DNA of 64,000 nt. Source: Saccharopolyspora hordei. Lineage in GTDB: Bacteria; Actinomycetota; Actinomycetes; Mycobacteriales; Pseudonocardiaceae. The stretch spans positions 310,001 to 374,000 of the forward strand of contig NZ_JACCFJ010000001.1 of the NCBI RefSeq assembly GCF_013410345.1, written 5' to 3'. Every line of letters starts with the position of its first letter. The first letter of the stretch is position 1. A program made the position numbers and the translations under genes. The notes beneath the pieces are model-generated. The model saw only the letters and a program-made list of their open reading frames with translations. It searched no databases and was not told where the DNA came from. Shown here one piece after another: positions 20,384 through 29,883 of the stretch.

Positions 20384-21202
20384 ATGAACGCTCCGCCGCC
20401 AGGCTGGTACCCGGACCAAGCAGACCCGCGCTACGTCCGCTGGTGGGACGGGCGGCAGTGGACCCCGCACGTCCAGCCCGCCCAGCAGCCGGCGCCGCCG
20501 CAGGCCGACGTCTCGGCCCTGGAGGTGTCGTTCGGCAGCACCGGGGACCCCGCCTCGGTCCAGCAGCAGGTCCAGCAGCGCGCCGGGGTCGGCGGCCCGG
20601 TCGCCGGCGGCGGGGGCACCCTGTTCACCGAGCCGATCCTGGTGATCAACCAGAAGGCCAAGCTGATCGAGATGAGCAACGAGTACGCCATCTACGACCA
20701 GCACGGACGCCAGCTCGGCTCGGTCGTGCAGGTCGGGCAGAGCGGGGCGCAGAAGGCCCTGCGGGCGTTCACCAAGCTCGACACGCTCATGTCGGTCAAG
20801 CTGGAGATCCGGGACATCACCGGCCGCCCGGTGCTGCTGCTGACCCGCCCGCCGCAGCTGATCAAGGGCACCGTCCACGTGCAGCGCCCGGACCAGACCC
20901 CCATCGGCGACGTCAAGCTGGCCAACTTCTGGGGCAAGGCCCGCTTCGACTTCGAGGTCGGCGGCCAGCGCATCGGCGGCCTGCAGGCGGAGAACCTCCG
21001 CGCGTGGGACATCAAGGTCCTCGACCACGCGGACCAGGAGATCGGCAAGATCACCAAGACCTGGCAGGGCTTCGCCAAGGCCGCCTTCACCACGGCGGAC
21101 AACTACGTGCTCCAGCTCCACCGGCCGCTGCAGGACCCGCTGCTGAGCATGGTGCTGTCCTCGGCGCTGACCTTCGACACGGTCTTCAGCCAGCACCAGT
21201 GA
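20384..21202 (+). CDS. DUF2510 plus phospholipid-scramblase/LURP-one-like protein
   Basis: A 272-residue protein. Residues 5-29 (PGWYPDQADPRYVRWWDGRQ...) are a DUF2510 module, a short Trp-rich motif common at the N-terminus of actinobacterial membrane-associated proteins. A Gln/Ala/Pro-rich linker follows. From about residue 80 (LFTEPILVINQKAKLIEM) to the end is a scramblase/Tubby-like beta-barrel domain with YAIYDQHGRQLGSVVQ, MSVKLEIRDITGRPVLLLTRPP and WDIKVLDHADQEIGKITK. The bacterial function is unproven. It has no clear membrane helix. It is monocistronic, divergent from the MBOAT gene and convergent with rlmB. Confidence 0.82.
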   Translation: MNAPPPGWYPDQADPRYVRWWDGRQWTPHVQPAQQPAPPQADVSALEVSFGSTGDPASVQQQVQQRAGVGGPVAGGGGTLFTEPILVINQKAKLIEMSNEYAIYDQHGRQLGSVVQVGQSGAQKALRAFTKLDTLMSVKLEIRDITGRPVLLLTRPPQLIKGTVHVQRPDQTPIGDVKLANFWGKARFDFEVGGQRIGGLQAENLRAWDIKVLDHADQEIGKITKTWQGFAKAAFTTADNYVLQLHRPLQDPLLSMVLSSALTFDTVFSQHQ

Positions 21203-21208
21203 CGTCGC

Positions 21209-21238
21209 GGGTGGTCAGCGGGCGTCCGCTGACCACCC
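21209..21238. terminator. Bidirectional terminator between the scramblase-like gene and rlmB
   Basis: A perfect 13-bp stem (21209-21221 with 21226-21238) with a 4-nt GCGT loop fills the 41-bp gap between two convergent stops. The sequence is symmetric enough to act on both strands. Confidence 0.8.
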
Positions 21239-21243
21239 CGCCG

Positions 21244-22200
21244 TCAGCGGAGGCGGCGCCGGCGGGCCACCTCGGCGAGGACCACGCCCGCGGCCACCGA
21301 GGCGTTGAGCGACTCCACGCCGGTGGCCATCGGGATCGAGACCGTCTGGTCGCAGGTCTCCCGGACCAGCCGGGACAGGCCCCGGCCCTCCGAGCCCACG
21401 ACCACCACCAGCGGCCCGGAGGCCAGCTCCAGGTCGTCGACGGTCACGTCGGCGTCCGCGTCGAGGCCGACCACCATCAGCCCCGCCTTCTTCAGGTCCT
21501 TGAGCGTGCGGGTCAGGTTCACCGCCTTGGCCACCGGCAGCTTGGCCGCGGTGCCCGCGCTGGTGCGCCACGCGACGGCCGTGAGCCCGGCGCTGCGGCG
21601 CTGCGGCACGACCACGCCGTGCGCGCCGAAGGCCGCCGCCGAGCGGATCACCGCGCCGAGGTTGCGCGGGTCGGTGACCCCGTCCAGCGCGACGATGAGC
21701 GGCGGGATGCCGGACTCGATCGCCGCGTCCAGCACCTCCTCCGGCTGCGCGTACTTGTACTGCGGCACCTGCAGCGCCAGTCCTTGGTGGACGGCGCCAC
21801 CGGTCATCCGGTCCAGCTCGGTGCGCGGCACCTCGAGCACCGAGATGCCGCGGGTGTTCGCCTCCCGGACCGCTTCGGTGACCCGGTCGTCGACGTCGAT
21901 GCCCTGCGCCACGAACAACCCGCTCGCGGGCACGTCCGCCCGGATGCACTCCACCACCGGGTTGCGCCCGCACACCAGCTCCGGCTGCGACTCCGCCGCC
22001 GCCTGGCGCTTCAAGCGCTGCTGCTCAGCCCTCGCGCGCGCGTCCGCGCGCCGCTTCGCGGGGTGGCTGACCCGGTGCTCGGCCTTCGGCGTCGGCCCCT
22101 TGCCGCGCAGTCCCTTGCGCCGCTGTCCGCCGGAACCGACGACCATGCCCTTCTTGTTGGACTTGCGCATGCCGCCGCGGCGCCTGTCGTTGCCAGCCAC
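21244..22200 (-). CDS. rlmB: 23S rRNA (guanosine-2'-O-)-methyltransferase, SPOUT/TrmH family
   Basis: A 318-residue protein. The first about 70 residues are a Lys/Arg-rich, probably disordered extension ([21 protein letters not shown]). Residues about 75-150 are the substrate-binding domain ([20 protein letters not shown]). The C-terminal SPOUT knot has [36 protein letters not shown] and [20 protein letters not shown], the three SpoU motifs. RlmB methylates G2251 (E. coli numbering) of 23S rRNA; the actinobacterial orthologues keep the same position next to cysS. The GTG start overlaps the cysS 3' flank with no gap. Confidence 0.92.
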   Translation of the reverse strand: MAGNDRRRGGMRKSNKKGMVVGSGGQRRKGLRGKGPTPKAEHRVSHPAKRRADARARAEQQRLKRQAAAESQPELVCGRNPVVECIRADVPASGLFVAQGIDVDDRVTEAVREANTRGISVLEVPRTELDRMTGGAVHQGLALQVPQYKYAQPEEVLDAAIESGIPPLIVALDGVTDPRNLGAVIRSAAAFGAHGVVVPQRRSAGLTAVAWRTSAGTAAKLPVAKAVNLTRTLKDLKKAGLMVVGLDADADVTVDDLELASGPLVVVVGSEGRGLSRLVRETCDQTVSIPMATGVESLNASVAAGVVLAEVARRRRLR

Positions 22201-22204
22201 GTGA

Positions 22205-23599
22205 TCAACCGTCCCTCAATGTCCACATCGGACCGTCGGGGGTGTCCTCGACGGCGATCCCGCTGGCCTGCAACCGGTCTCGCAACAGGTCAGCGGTGGC
22301 GAAGTCGCGCTCCGCCCGGGCCCGCTCGCGCTCCTCCAGCATGGCCTCCACCAGCTGCGCGAGCGCGCGGTGCGCGGCGTCGCCGCCGCCGGAGTCCTCG
22401 GCCCACTGCTCGGACAGCGGGTCGAGCCCGAGCACGTCCGTCATCGCCCGCACCGAGGCCGCGGCGCTGCGGGCCGCCGCGTCGTCACCGCGGTCCAGGG
22501 CCGCGTTGCCCTCGCGGGCGACGTTGTGCACCACCGCGATCGCCTGCGGCGTCGACAGGTCGTCGTCCATCGCCGCGGCGAACTCGGGGTGCACCTCGCC
22601 CAGCTCCACGGCACCGGTGCGCTGACCGACCCGCCGCACGAACGACTCGATGCGGCGGTAGGTGGCCACCGCCTCGGCCAGGCCCTCCTCGGAGAACTCG
22701 ATGGTCGACCGGTAGTGCGGGGTGACCAGGTAGTACCGCAGCTCGGCCGCCCGGGCGCGCTTGAGCACCTCCGGGATGGACAGCACGTTGCCGAGCGACT
22801 TCGACATCTTCTCGCCGCTCATCGTCACCCAGGCGTTGTGCATCCAGTACTGGGCGAAGCCGTCCCCGGCCGCGTTGGACTGCGCCAGCTCGTTCTCGTG
22901 GTGCGGGAAGACCAGGTCGAGCCCGCCGCCGTGGATGTCGAACTCGCTGCCCAGGTAGAAGGTGGCCATCGCCGAGCACTCCAGGTGCCAGCCCGGCCGG
23001 CCGTGGCCCCACGGCGTCGGCCAGCTCGGCTCGCCCGGCTTGGCGCCCTTCCACAGCGTGAAGTCGCGCGGGTCCTTCTTGCCGCTGGCCAGCGACTCGC
23101 CCTGCTGGACCTCGTCCAGGCGCTGCCCGGACAGCGCGCCGTAGTGGTCGGCGTAGGAGGAGACCGAGAAGTAGACGTCCCCACCGGCGGCGTAGGCGTG
23201 CCCCTTGTCGATCAGGCGCTGGATGAGGTCGATCATCTGAGTGATGTGCCCGGTCGCGCGGGGCAGCACCGACGGCGGCAGGCAGCCGAGCTGGTCGTAG
23301 GCGCGCTCGAAGGCCCGCTCGTGCGTGGCCGCCCACTCCCACCAGGGCCGACCCGCCTCGGCGGCCTTGGTGAGGATCTTGTCGTCGATGTCGGTCACGT
23401 TGCGGACCAGGCGCGTGTCGTAGCCCTTGCGCTGCAGCCAGCGCCGGAGCACGTCGAAGTTCAGCCCGCTGCGGACGTGGCCGACGTGCGGAACGCCCTG
23501 CACGGTGGCACCACAGACGTAGATCGACGCCACTCCGCCGCAGCGCGGGTGGAACTCGCGCGTCGTTCGGGTCGCGGTGTCATGCAGGTGCAGGCTCAC
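22205..23599 (-). CDS. cysS: Cysteinyl-tRNA synthetase
   Basis: A 464-residue class I aminoacyl-tRNA synthetase. The HIGH-type motif is in [18 protein letters not shown], which also holds the first zinc Cys. [11 protein letters not shown] and [21 protein letters not shown] contain the other zinc and active-site residues, and the KMSKS loop is [10 protein letters not shown]. MshC, the mycothiol ligase paralogue, is shorter (about 410 residues). The length, the intact C-terminal anticodon region and the neighbouring rlmB, ispF and ispD all favour cysS. Confidence 0.94.
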   Translation of the reverse strand: MSLHLHDTATRTTREFHPRCGGVASIYVCGATVQGVPHVGHVRSGLNFDVLRRWLQRKGYDTRLVRNVTDIDDKILTKAAEAGRPWWEWAATHERAFERAYDQLGCLPPSVLPRATGHITQMIDLIQRLIDKGHAYAAGGDVYFSVSSYADHYGALSGQRLDEVQQGESLASGKKDPRDFTLWKGAKPGEPSWPTPWGHGRPGWHLECSAMATFYLGSEFDIHGGGLDLVFPHHENELAQSNAAGDGFAQYWMHNAWVTMSGEKMSKSLGNVLSIPEVLKRARAAELRYYLVTPHYRSTIEFSEEGLAEAVATYRRIESFVRRVGQRTGAVELGEVHPEFAAAMDDDLSTPQAIAVVHNVAREGNAALDRGDDAAARSAAASVRAMTDVLGLDPLSEQWAEDSGGGDAAHRALAQLVEAMLEERERARAERDFATADLLRDRLQASGIAVEDTPDGPMWTLRDG

Positions 23600-23670
23600 G
23601 ACCTCGATGGTACGGGCACGGGTCGGAGCCCAATCACGACAGGGGCCGTCTCGTCAAGACCCCGCGGCGC

Positions 23671-24360
23671 TCAGCGCAGCACGTCGCCCACGGCGGTGAG
23701 CAGACCGTCGCGGCGCTCCGCGGTGGGCGCGGGGTCCACGATCGCCACCTGGCAGCCGACCGCGGCGGCCCCGCCGTCCGCCTCCTCGCTGTCGCCGACC
23801 ATGAGCGCCTCCTGCGGCGCGACGCCCAACCGCTCGCAGGCGCGCAGGAAGATCTTCGGGTCCGGCTTGATCACGCCTTCGAGGTAGGAGAGCAGGAACT
23901 CGTCGACGTGCCCGGCGACCCCGATCCGCTCGAACGCGGGACGGATGTCGAAGGCGATGTTGCTGATCACGCCGACCTTGACCCCGGACTCGCTCAGCCG
24001 GCGCAGCACCTCGGCGGTGTCCGGGTACGCGGTCCAGCAGTCCGGGTCGATCAGCTTCTCGTAGAGGCCCTCGGCCTGCCCGTCGCGCACCCCGGAGCTG
24101 CGCAGCACCTCCAGGTAGACCTTGCGGTGCAGCGCGGGGTCGAGGTCGCGGTTCTCCCACGCGTGCTCGTACTCGGCACCGAGCTCGACGACCCGCCCGC
24201 TCGGCGCGGTCATCCGGCGCATGATCTCCGCCTGTGCGGACAGGTCGAACGGGGCGCCGTCGGCGTCGGTCAGCTCGGCGTACCAGGAGGGGTCTTCCTC
24301 GAGCCGGAACAGCGTGCCGGAGAAGTCGAAGAGCACCGCGCGCAGAGTCACGTCGCCCAC
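23671..24360 (-). CDS. HAD-superfamily hydrolase with an altered motif I
   Basis: A 229-residue HAD protein. Motif I is AVLFDFSGTLF: the nucleophile Asp12 is present, but the second Asp of DxD is Ser14. A helical cap occupies about residues 20-110, motif II is GVISNIAFD, motif III lysine is in GVIKPDPKIFLRAC and motif IV is MVGDSEEADGGAA. Replacement of the second Asp is seen in HAD members that are not simple phosphomonoesterases, so the substrate is open. It sits in the cysS-ispF interval. Starts at GTG 24360 or 24351 are both possible; neither has a strong ribosome-binding site. Confidence 0.85.
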   Translation of the reverse strand: MGDVTLRAVLFDFSGTLFRLEEDPSWYAELTDADGAPFDLSAQAEIMRRMTAPSGRVVELGAEYEHAWENRDLDPALHRKVYLEVLRSSGVRDGQAEGLYEKLIDPDCWTAYPDTAEVLRRLSESGVKVGVISNIAFDIRPAFERIGVAGHVDEFLLSYLEGVIKPDPKIFLRACERLGVAPQEALMVGDSEEADGGAAAVGCQVAIVDPAPTAERRDGLLTAVGDVLR

Positions 24361-24716
24361 GGTAAGGGCAGCGGATCTTCCCGGCACCGGGTTGCGGCCA
24401 AGCTCACCCGCTCGCCGACGCCGGTCAGCAGCGGGAGGTCCGCCGCATCGGCACGACGATGCCCGCGACGCTGACCGCCGCGCTCCCCCACAGCAGCACC
24501 ACCGCCAGCGCCAGGCCCAGCCCGTCACCGCCGGACCACAGCACGAACGACACTGGCCACACCAGCACCGGCTGCACCACGAGCAGCCGACGCACCCACC
24601 GGTTCCGCTCGACGCCCATGATCCGAGCATGGCGCGCTGCGACCCCGGTGTTCCAGGCCTCGGACCCTGAGTTCTCCCCGACTCCGACCGGCGGTCACCC
24701 CGAGCTCTCCCGCAGG
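24361..24716. other. Intergenic interval around a small putative ORF
   Basis: A 356-bp stretch between the HAD gene and ispF. Apart from the small membrane ORF listed separately, I see no other gene and no clear terminator or promoter. Confidence 0.4.
24425..24619 (-). CDS. Small two-helix membrane protein (hypothetical)
   Basis: A 64-residue ORF (MGVERNRWVRRLLVV...) with a basic N-terminus and two hydrophobic stretches, LLVVQPVLVWPVSFVLW and LGLALAVVLLWGSAAVSVAGIVV, then a basic tail MRRTSRC. The shape is that of a real small inner-membrane protein, and it lies on the same strand as its neighbours. There is no obvious ribosome-binding site before the ATG, so it may be leaderless or not translated. 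No family is recognised. Confidence 0.45.
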   Translation of the reverse strand: MGVERNRWVRRLLVVQPVLVWPVSFVLWSGGDGLGLALAVVLLWGSAAVSVAGIVVPMRRTSRC

Positions 24717-25199
24717 TCAGGAGGCGGGGAAGACCAGGGCGGTGGCGATCGCGGCGATCCCCTCGCCGCGGCCGGTCAGGCCGAGCCCGTCCGAGGTGGT
24801 GCCGGAGACCGACACCGGCGCCCCGACGGCGTCCGAGAGCACCCGCTGCGCCTCGTCGCGGCGCTTGCCGATGCGGGGCGCGTTGCCGATGACCTGCACC
24901 GTCGCGTTGCCGACGCGCAGCCCTGCGGCGGCGACGCGGTCGCGCACCTCGGCCAGGAAGTCGACGCCGTGCGCACCGGCCCAGCGGTCGTCGGAGGTGC
25001 CGAACACCGCTCCGAGGTCGCCCAGGCCCGCCGCCGACAGCAGCGCGTCGCACAGCGCGTGCGCGGCGACGTCACCGTCGGAGTGGCCCGCGCACCCGTC
25101 CACCCCGGGCCAGTGCAGGCCCGCGATCCAGCAGTCGCGGCCGGGCTCGACGGGGTGCACGTCGACCCCTTGGCCGACGCGGGGGAGCAGCTCGGTCAC
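24717..25199 (-). CDS. ispF: 2-C-methyl-D-erythritol 2,4-cyclodiphosphate synthase
   Basis: A 160-residue MEP-pathway enzyme. The metal-binding segment [10 protein letters not shown] carries Asp and His of the usual DxH motif. [28 protein letters not shown] is the family signature, and [24 protein letters not shown] is the conserved C-terminus. It converts 4-diphosphocytidyl-methylerythritol 2-phosphate to the cyclodiphosphate. Its GTG overlaps the ispD stop by 4 bases, so the pair is translationally coupled. Confidence 0.95.
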   Translation of the reverse strand: MTELLPRVGQGVDVHPVEPGRDCWIAGLHWPGVDGCAGHSDGDVAAHALCDALLSAAGLGDLGAVFGTSDDRWAGAHGVDFLAEVRDRVAAAGLRVGNATVQVIGNAPRIGKRRDEAQRVLSDAVGAPVSVSGTTSDGLGLTGRGEGIAAIATALVFPAS

Positions 25200-25900
25200 G
25201 CGCGTTCTCCAGCGTCCTGCGGGATGTCCACCGCCAGCACCGACTCGGCGATGGCCAGGTCGAACGCGGTGGTGATCTTCAAGGCGTGCGGGTGCCCGGC
25301 CACGGTGTGCACCGTGCCGCCGATGCGCTCCACGAGACCGGCGTCGTCGGTGGCGACGCCGTCGGCGGCCGCGTACGCCTCGCGCAGCACGTCGAGGGTG
25401 AATCCTTGGGGGGTCTGCACCGCCCGGAGCTCGGCGCGGTCCACGGTGGCGACGACGTTCCCGGCCTCGTCGACCTTCTTGACCGTGTCAGACACCGGCA
25501 GCACCGGCACCACCGCCGGGGCGCCCTGCTCGACCGCCCGCACGACGTCCTGGACCACCGACGCCGGGGTGAAGGCGCGCGCCGCGTCGTGCACCAGCAC
25601 CACCCGGGCGTCCGGCGCGACCCGCTCGACCGAATCGAGCGCGAGGCGCACCGAGTCGGTCCGCTCCGCTCCCCCGGGCACCACGTGGGCGTCCGGGACC
25701 TCGGCCAGCTCAGCGGCCACCACGTCGACCTGGTCGGGCGGGGCGGCCACGACGACGTGCTGCACGCAGCCCGCCGCCAGCAGACCGCGGACCGCACGCA
25801 ACAACAACGACTGACCGTTCACCGGAACCAGCGCCTTGGGCCTGCCCAGCCCCAAGCGCACCCCGCGGCCAGCCGCGGGGACCAGCGCGACCACGCTCAC
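25196..25900 (-). CDS. ispD: 2-C-methyl-D-erythritol 4-phosphate cytidylyltransferase
   Basis: A 234-residue nucleotidyltransferase. The CTP-binding loop [22 protein letters not shown] is intact, as are [26 protein letters not shown] and [19 protein letters not shown]. It forms CDP-methylerythritol in the MEP pathway. It starts 20 bp downstream of the carD stop and overlaps ispF, giving a carD-ispD-ispF unit as in mycobacteria. Confidence 0.95.
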   Translation of the reverse strand: MSVVALVPAAGRGVRLGLGRPKALVPVNGQSLLLRAVRGLLAAGCVQHVVVAAPPDQVDVVAAELAEVPDAHVVPGGAERTDSVRLALDSVERVAPDARVVLVHDAARAFTPASVVQDVVRAVEQGAPAVVPVLPVSDTVKKVDEAGNVVATVDRAELRAVQTPQGFTLDVLREAYAAADGVATDDAGLVERIGGTVHTVAGHPHALKITTAFDLAIAESVLAVDIPQDAGERA

Positions 25901-25920
25901 GCTCGTCCGATCCCGATGCC

Positions 25921-26409
25921 TCAGACCGCGGTGGCGAGAACTTCGTCCAGCAGGGTCTCCGCCTTGCCCTCGTCCGTCCCCTCGGCCAGCGCCAGCTCGC
26001 TGACCAGGATCTGGCGGGCTTTCGCCAGCATGCGCTTCTCGCCCGCGGACAGACCACGATCCTTCTCGCGTCGCCAGAGGTCGCGCACCACTTCGGCCAC
26101 CTTGTTCACATCGCCGGAGGCGAGCTTCTCCAGGTTGGCCTTGTACCGTCGAGACCAGTTGGTGGGCTCTTCGGTGTGCGGGGCCCGCAGCACGTCGAAG
26201 ACCCGGTCGAGACCCTCTTGGCCGACCACGTCCCGGACGCCGACGATCTCGGCGTTGTCCGCAGGGACGCGGACGGTCAGGTCACCCTGTGCGACCTTGA
26301 GCACGAGGTACTGCTTCTCCTCGCCTTTGATCACACGAGTCTCGATGGCTTCGATCAGCGCGGCACCGTGATGCGGGTAGACGACGGTCTCTCCGACCTT
26401 GAAAACCAT
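25921..26409 (-). CDS. carD: CarD-family RNA polymerase-binding regulator
   Basis: A 162-residue protein. The N-terminal Tudor-like RNAP-interacting domain is [23 protein letters not shown] through [19 protein letters not shown]. The C-terminal helical DNA-binding domain has [28 protein letters not shown] with the conserved Trp. CarD binds the RNAP beta subunit and stabilises the open promoter complex, affecting rRNA genes and stringent response. It is essential in mycobacteria. It is divergent from lpqE across a 299-bp intergenic region. Confidence 0.95.
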   Translation of the reverse strand: MVFKVGETVVYPHHGAALIEAIETRVIKGEEKQYLVLKVAQGDLTVRVPADNAEIVGVRDVVGQEGLDRVFDVLRAPHTEEPTNWSRRYKANLEKLASGDVNKVAEVVRDLWRREKDRGLSAGEKRMLAKARQILVSELALAEGTDEGKAETLLDEVLATAV

Positions 26410-26708
26410 GTGTCCTCTGCCCCTTTCGCTATGCCCACTTTACCACGCCAAGCAACTCCACCTCGACGCCCCACCATCCGTAATCGCAGGTCAGGCCATG
26501 GACAGGGGTTGACAAAGGGCACCCGAACGTGCAAGGCGCAACCTTTCGGCCCGCTGAAATCGTCCACTGTGGACATCCATTTCGCGCGCCTGTTCAGCTG
26601 GTCGGCGGCCGCCCATGCGTAGGTCGGCAAGACCCTGGAGCACCCCTCGCGCGGGCGGGGGATTAAGCTCCACCTGGTTGTCCGGCAATCAGGAAGGACG
26701 CTGCAACC
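26410..26708. promoter_or_regulatory. Divergent promoter region carD / lpqE
   Basis: A 299-bp spacer, clearly more AT-rich than its flanks near 26420-26600. On the minus strand, TTGCTT and TAAAGT/CATAGC occur between 26420 and 26460 and could form the carD promoter. A plus-strand TTGACA at 26509-26514 lacks a matching -10. A strong AGGAAGGA precedes the lpqE GTG. No ORF is convincing here. Confidence 0.5.
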
Positions 26709-27287
26709 GTGAGCCGCCCTCAGCACCACAAGGCCGCCCGCCTGCGGCTGATCTCGGCCGCACTCGGGCTCGGCGCCGTCGTCGCCCTCGGTGGGTGCAG
26801 CGCCGGTCAGGTGACCGAGACCGACACCCAGGTCGCCGCCGTGAACGGCGGAGCAGGCGACGTCCAGGAGATCGCCGTCCGCAACGCCACGTTCAGCTTC
26901 CCGGCTTCCGGCACGCTCTACCCGGCCGGTTCCTCCGCCCCGCTGCAGGCGGTGCTGACCAACGAGGGCGCGGACGACAAGCTCGTCGAGGTCACCAGCC
27001 CCTACACCACCGCGCCGGCGACCGTGAGCGGGACCACCGACCTGCCCAGCCGCACCGCGCTGCACGCCACCGGCACCAACGCCGAGCTGAAGGCGCAGGC
27101 CGAGGCCACCGGCGCCCGCACCGTGCAGATCACGCTGAACGGGTTCAAGCAGGACATCACCCCCGGCGTGACCATCCCGGTGACCTTCGTCTTCCAGAAC
27201 GCCGGCCCGGTCACCGTCCAGGTGCCGATCGGCGAGGACGAGAAGCCGCGCCCCGAGCTGCACGACAGCGAGGCCGGCGGTCACTGA
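26709..27287 (+). CDS. lpqE: LpqE-like lipoprotein
   Basis: A 192-residue secreted lipoprotein. The signal peptide ends in the lipobox ALGGC with the lipidated Cys30. The mature part has a single beta-sandwich domain: EIAVRNATFSFPASGTLYPAGSSAPLQAVLTNEG, then VQITLNGFKQDITPGVTIPVTFVFQNAGPVTVQVP, resembling PCu(A)C/DUF461 copper-chaperone-like folds, but without an obvious Met/His copper cluster. Position next to carD and radA matches the mycobacterial lpqE locus. The GTG at 26709 follows AGGAAGGA. The function is not established. Confidence 0.8.
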   Translation: MSRPQHHKAARLRLISAALGLGAVVALGGCSAGQVTETDTQVAAVNGGAGDVQEIAVRNATFSFPASGTLYPAGSSAPLQAVLTNEGADDKLVEVTSPYTTAPATVSGTTDLPSRTALHATGTNAELKAQAEATGARTVQITLNGFKQDITPGVTIPVTFVFQNAGPVTVQVPIGEDEKPRPELHDSEAGGH

Positions 27288-27302
27288 CCCACGACCTGCC
27301 GT

Positions 27303-27336
27303 GATCGGGCCGTCCGCACCCGCGGGCGGCCCGATC
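27303..27336 (+). terminator. Terminator hairpin after lpqE
   Basis: GATCGGGCCG (27303-27312) pairs with CGGCCCGATC (27327-27336), extended inward by further pairs. It starts 16 bp after the lpqE stop and ends about 55 bp before the radA -10 element. Confidence 0.7.
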
Positions 27337-27390
27337 CGCGTCTGCGGCGACGTGCCGCGGGCGTGCCACCGCTCCGTCGCCGCGGGTCGA

Positions 27391-27396
27391 TAGCCT
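27391..27396 (+). promoter_or_regulatory. Candidate -10 element (TAGCCT) for leaderless radA-disA transcript
   Basis: TAGCCT ends 6 bp before the GTG start of radA, with no Shine-Dalgarno sequence between. It is identical to elements before the mhuD and DUF2510 genes. Confidence 0.5.
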
Positions 27397-27402
27397 CGCC
27401 CC

Positions 27403-28773
27403 GTGCCTCCGAAGAACGTCCGAGCCGCCCGCCCCGCCTACCGCTGCGCCGACTGCGGCCACGAGGTCGCCAAGTGGGTCGGACGCTGCCCGAGCTGCCA
27501 GGCGTGGGGCACGATCGACGAGGCCGCCCCCGCCCGCCCCGCACTGGCCAAGGTCAGCGCCGGCGCCCCGGCCACCCCGGCGCGGCCGATCGCCGAAGTC
27601 GACCTGGACTCGGCCCGCGCGGTGTCCACCGGCATCGGCGAGCTGGACCGGGTGCTCGGCGGCGGCATCGTGCCCGGCGCGGTGGTGCTGCTGGCCGGCG
27701 AGCCCGGTGTGGGCAAGTCCACACTCCTGCTCGAGGTCGCCCACCGCTGGGCCTGCGCCCCCTCCCGCGGCCCGTCGCTGTACGTGACGGGCGAGGAGTC
27801 CGCGGGCCAGGTGCGGTTGCGCGCCGAGCGCACCGACTCGGTGCACCCGCAGCTCTACCTCGGCGCGGAGAGCGACCTGTCCGCGGTGCTCGGGCACGTC
27901 GACGCCGTCAACCCCGGCCTGCTCATCGTCGACTCGGTGCAGACCGTCCAGTCCCCCGAGGCCGAGGGCAGCCCCGGCGGCGTCACCCAGGTCCGGGCGG
28001 TCACCACCGCACTGGTGGCGCTGGCCAAGGAGCGCGGGCTGCCGGTGGTGCTGGTCGGGCACGTCACCAAGGACGGCGCGGTCGCCGGTCCGCGGGTGCT
28101 GGAACACCTGGTCGACGTGGTGCTGCACTTCGAGGGCGACCGGCACTCGGCGCTGCGGATGCTGCGCGGGGTGAAGAACCGGTTCGGCCCGGCCGACGAG
28201 GTCGGCTGCTTCGAGCAGCGCGACGACGGCATCGCCGAGGTCCCCGACCCGTCCGGGCTGTTCGTCAACCGGCAGGAGACCGTGGTCGACGGCACCGCGG
28301 TGACCGTGGTGGTGGAGGGCAAGCGGCCGCTGCTGGTCGAGGTCCAGGCGCTGCTCATGCACACCCAGATGGCGATGCCGCGCCGGTCGGTGAGCGGGCT
28401 GGACTCGGCGCGGGTGTCGATGGCGCTGGCCGTGCTCGGCAAGCACGGCAAGATCCCCACCGGGGAGTACGACGTGTTCGCCGCGACGGTCGGCGGCCAG
28501 CGGGTGACCGAACCGGCCGCGGACCTCGCGGTGGCGCTGGCCATCGCCTCCTCGCGCAGGAGCACGCCGCTCCCGCCGAACCTGGTCGTGGTCGGCGAGG
28601 TGGGCCTGGCGGGCGAGATCCGCCGGGTCAACGGGGTCGGCCGCCGGTTGGCGGAGGCCGCGCGGCTGGGCTTCGACCGCGCGCTGGTGCCGCCGGACTC
28701 CGGCCCGCTGCCGGAGGGCGTGCGAGCCACGGTCGTGTCGAACATCGGCGACGCGCTCAAGATCGTGAGGTGA
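27403..28773 (+). CDS. radA: DNA repair ATPase RadA
   Basis: A 456-residue protein. A four-Cys zinc finger lies near the N-terminus ([24 protein letters not shown] split as CxxC...CxxC). A RecA-like ATPase follows with Walker A GEPGVGKS (99-106), Walker B LLIVDSVQ and the RadA-specific GVKNRFGP motif. A C-terminal Lon-protease-like domain ([18 protein letters not shown]...[14 protein letters not shown]) completes it. RadA promotes branch migration and processing of recombination intermediates. disA starts 2 bp after its stop, so the two form an operon. Confidence 0.95.
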   Translation: MPPKNVRAARPAYRCADCGHEVAKWVGRCPSCQAWGTIDEAAPARPALAKVSAGAPATPARPIAEVDLDSARAVSTGIGELDRVLGGGIVPGAVVLLAGEPGVGKSTLLLEVAHRWACAPSRGPSLYVTGEESAGQVRLRAERTDSVHPQLYLGAESDLSAVLGHVDAVNPGLLIVDSVQTVQSPEAEGSPGGVTQVRAVTTALVALAKERGLPVVLVGHVTKDGAVAGPRVLEHLVDVVLHFEGDRHSALRMLRGVKNRFGPADEVGCFEQRDDGIAEVPDPSGLFVNRQETVVDGTAVTVVVEGKRPLLVEVQALLMHTQMAMPRRSVSGLDSARVSMALAVLGKHGKIPTGEYDVFAATVGGQRVTEPAADLAVALAIASSRRSTPLPPNLVVVGEVGLAGEIRRVNGVGRRLAEAARLGFDRALVPPDSGPLPEGVRATVVSNIGDALKIVR

Positions 28774-28775
28774 CG

Positions 28776-29879
28776 ATGAGCCACGAGGCGCTGCGCGCCA
28801 CGCTGGCCCGGCTGGCACCCGGGACCGCCCTGCGCGACGGCCTCGAACGCGTCCTGCGCGGCCGCACCGGTGGCCTCGTCGTGCTCGGCTACGACCCGAC
28901 CGTGGAAGCGCTCTGCGACGGCGGGTTCCACCTGGACATCGAGTTCAGCGCCACCCGGCTGCGCGAGCTGTCCAAGATGGACGGAGCGGTGGTGCTGTCC
29001 ACCGACGCCAAGCGCATCATGCGGGCGAACGTGCACCTGGTGCCGGACGCGAGCACGCCCACCGAGGAGTCCGGCACCCGGCACCGCACCGCGGAGCGCA
29101 CCGCCAACCAGACCGGCTACCCGGTGGTGTCGGTCAGCCAGTCGATGAGCATCATCAGCGTCTACACGCAGGGCCACCGGCACGTGCTCATCGGCTCCCC
29201 GGCCATCCTCTCCCGCGCCAACCAGGCGCTGGCCACCCTGGAGCGCTACGTCGCCCGGCTGGACGAGGTGGCGCAGGCGCTGTCGGCGCTGGAGGTGCAG
29301 GACTACGTGACGCTGCGGGACGCGATGACCGTCGTGCAGCGGATGGAGATGGTGCGCCGGATCGCCGACGAGATCGAGGGCGACGTGGTCGAGCTCGGCG
29401 AGGACGGGCGGCTGATCGAGCTGCAGCTCGACGAGCTGGTCGGCCCGCTGCGCGACACCCGCGCCCGGCGCGGCCGCGACGGCATCGACCTGGACCGCGA
29501 GCTCATCGTGCAGGAGTACCTGCCCACCAGCGGCGCGATGCCGACGTCGGAGCAGGTGGAGGCGGCCCTGCGCAAGCTCGACGCCACCGAGCTGCTGGAC
29601 CTGACCGCGATCGCCGGCGCCTTCGGCTACCCGACCACCCCGGAGGCGCTGGACCAGCACCTCGAGCCGCGCGGGTACCGCCTGCTGGCGCGGGTCCCGC
29701 GGCTGCCCGCGGGCGTCCGGCGGCGGGTGGTGGAGCACTTCGGCTCGCTGCAGCGCCTGCTCCGGGCGACCGAGGACGAACTGCGCGCAGTGGACTCGAT
29801 CGGGGAGGTGCAGGCCCGCCGGATCCACGAGGGCCTGTCCCGGCTGGCGGAATCGTCCACGATGGACCCGTTCGCCTGA
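28776..29879 (+). CDS. disA: Diadenylate cyclase DisA (c-di-AMP synthase, DNA-integrity scanner)
   Basis: A 367-residue protein. The DAC domain (about 1-150) has the catalytic motifs DGA (69-71) and RHR (102-104). A helical linker spans about 155-290, and the C-terminal helix-hairpin-helix DNA-binding domain contains [22 protein letters not shown] and [14 protein letters not shown]. It makes c-di-AMP from two ATP and its activity falls on branched DNA. The ATG at 28776 is preceded by GTGAGGTGAC. RadA is a known DisA partner, which agrees with the operon. Confidence 0.95.
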   Translation: MSHEALRATLARLAPGTALRDGLERVLRGRTGGLVVLGYDPTVEALCDGGFHLDIEFSATRLRELSKMDGAVVLSTDAKRIMRANVHLVPDASTPTEESGTRHRTAERTANQTGYPVVSVSQSMSIISVYTQGHRHVLIGSPAILSRANQALATLERYVARLDEVAQALSALEVQDYVTLRDAMTVVQRMEMVRRIADEIEGDVVELGEDGRLIELQLDELVGPLRDTRARRGRDGIDLDRELIVQEYLPTSGAMPTSEQVEAALRKLDATELLDLTAIAGAFGYPTTPEALDQHLEPRGYRLLARVPRLPAGVRRRVVEHFGSLQRLLRATEDELRAVDSIGEVQARRIHEGLSRLAESSTMDPFA

Positions 29880-29883
29880 CCGC

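Noticed and set aside
22205-23599. MshC (mycothiol ligase) instead of CysS
   Set aside because: At 464 residues it is longer than MshC, and its location with rlmB, ispF and ispD matches cysS.
26509-26514. TTGACA as a plus-strand -35 for lpqE
   Set aside because: No -10-like hexamer lies 16-19 bp downstream, and lpqE starts about 195 bp away.
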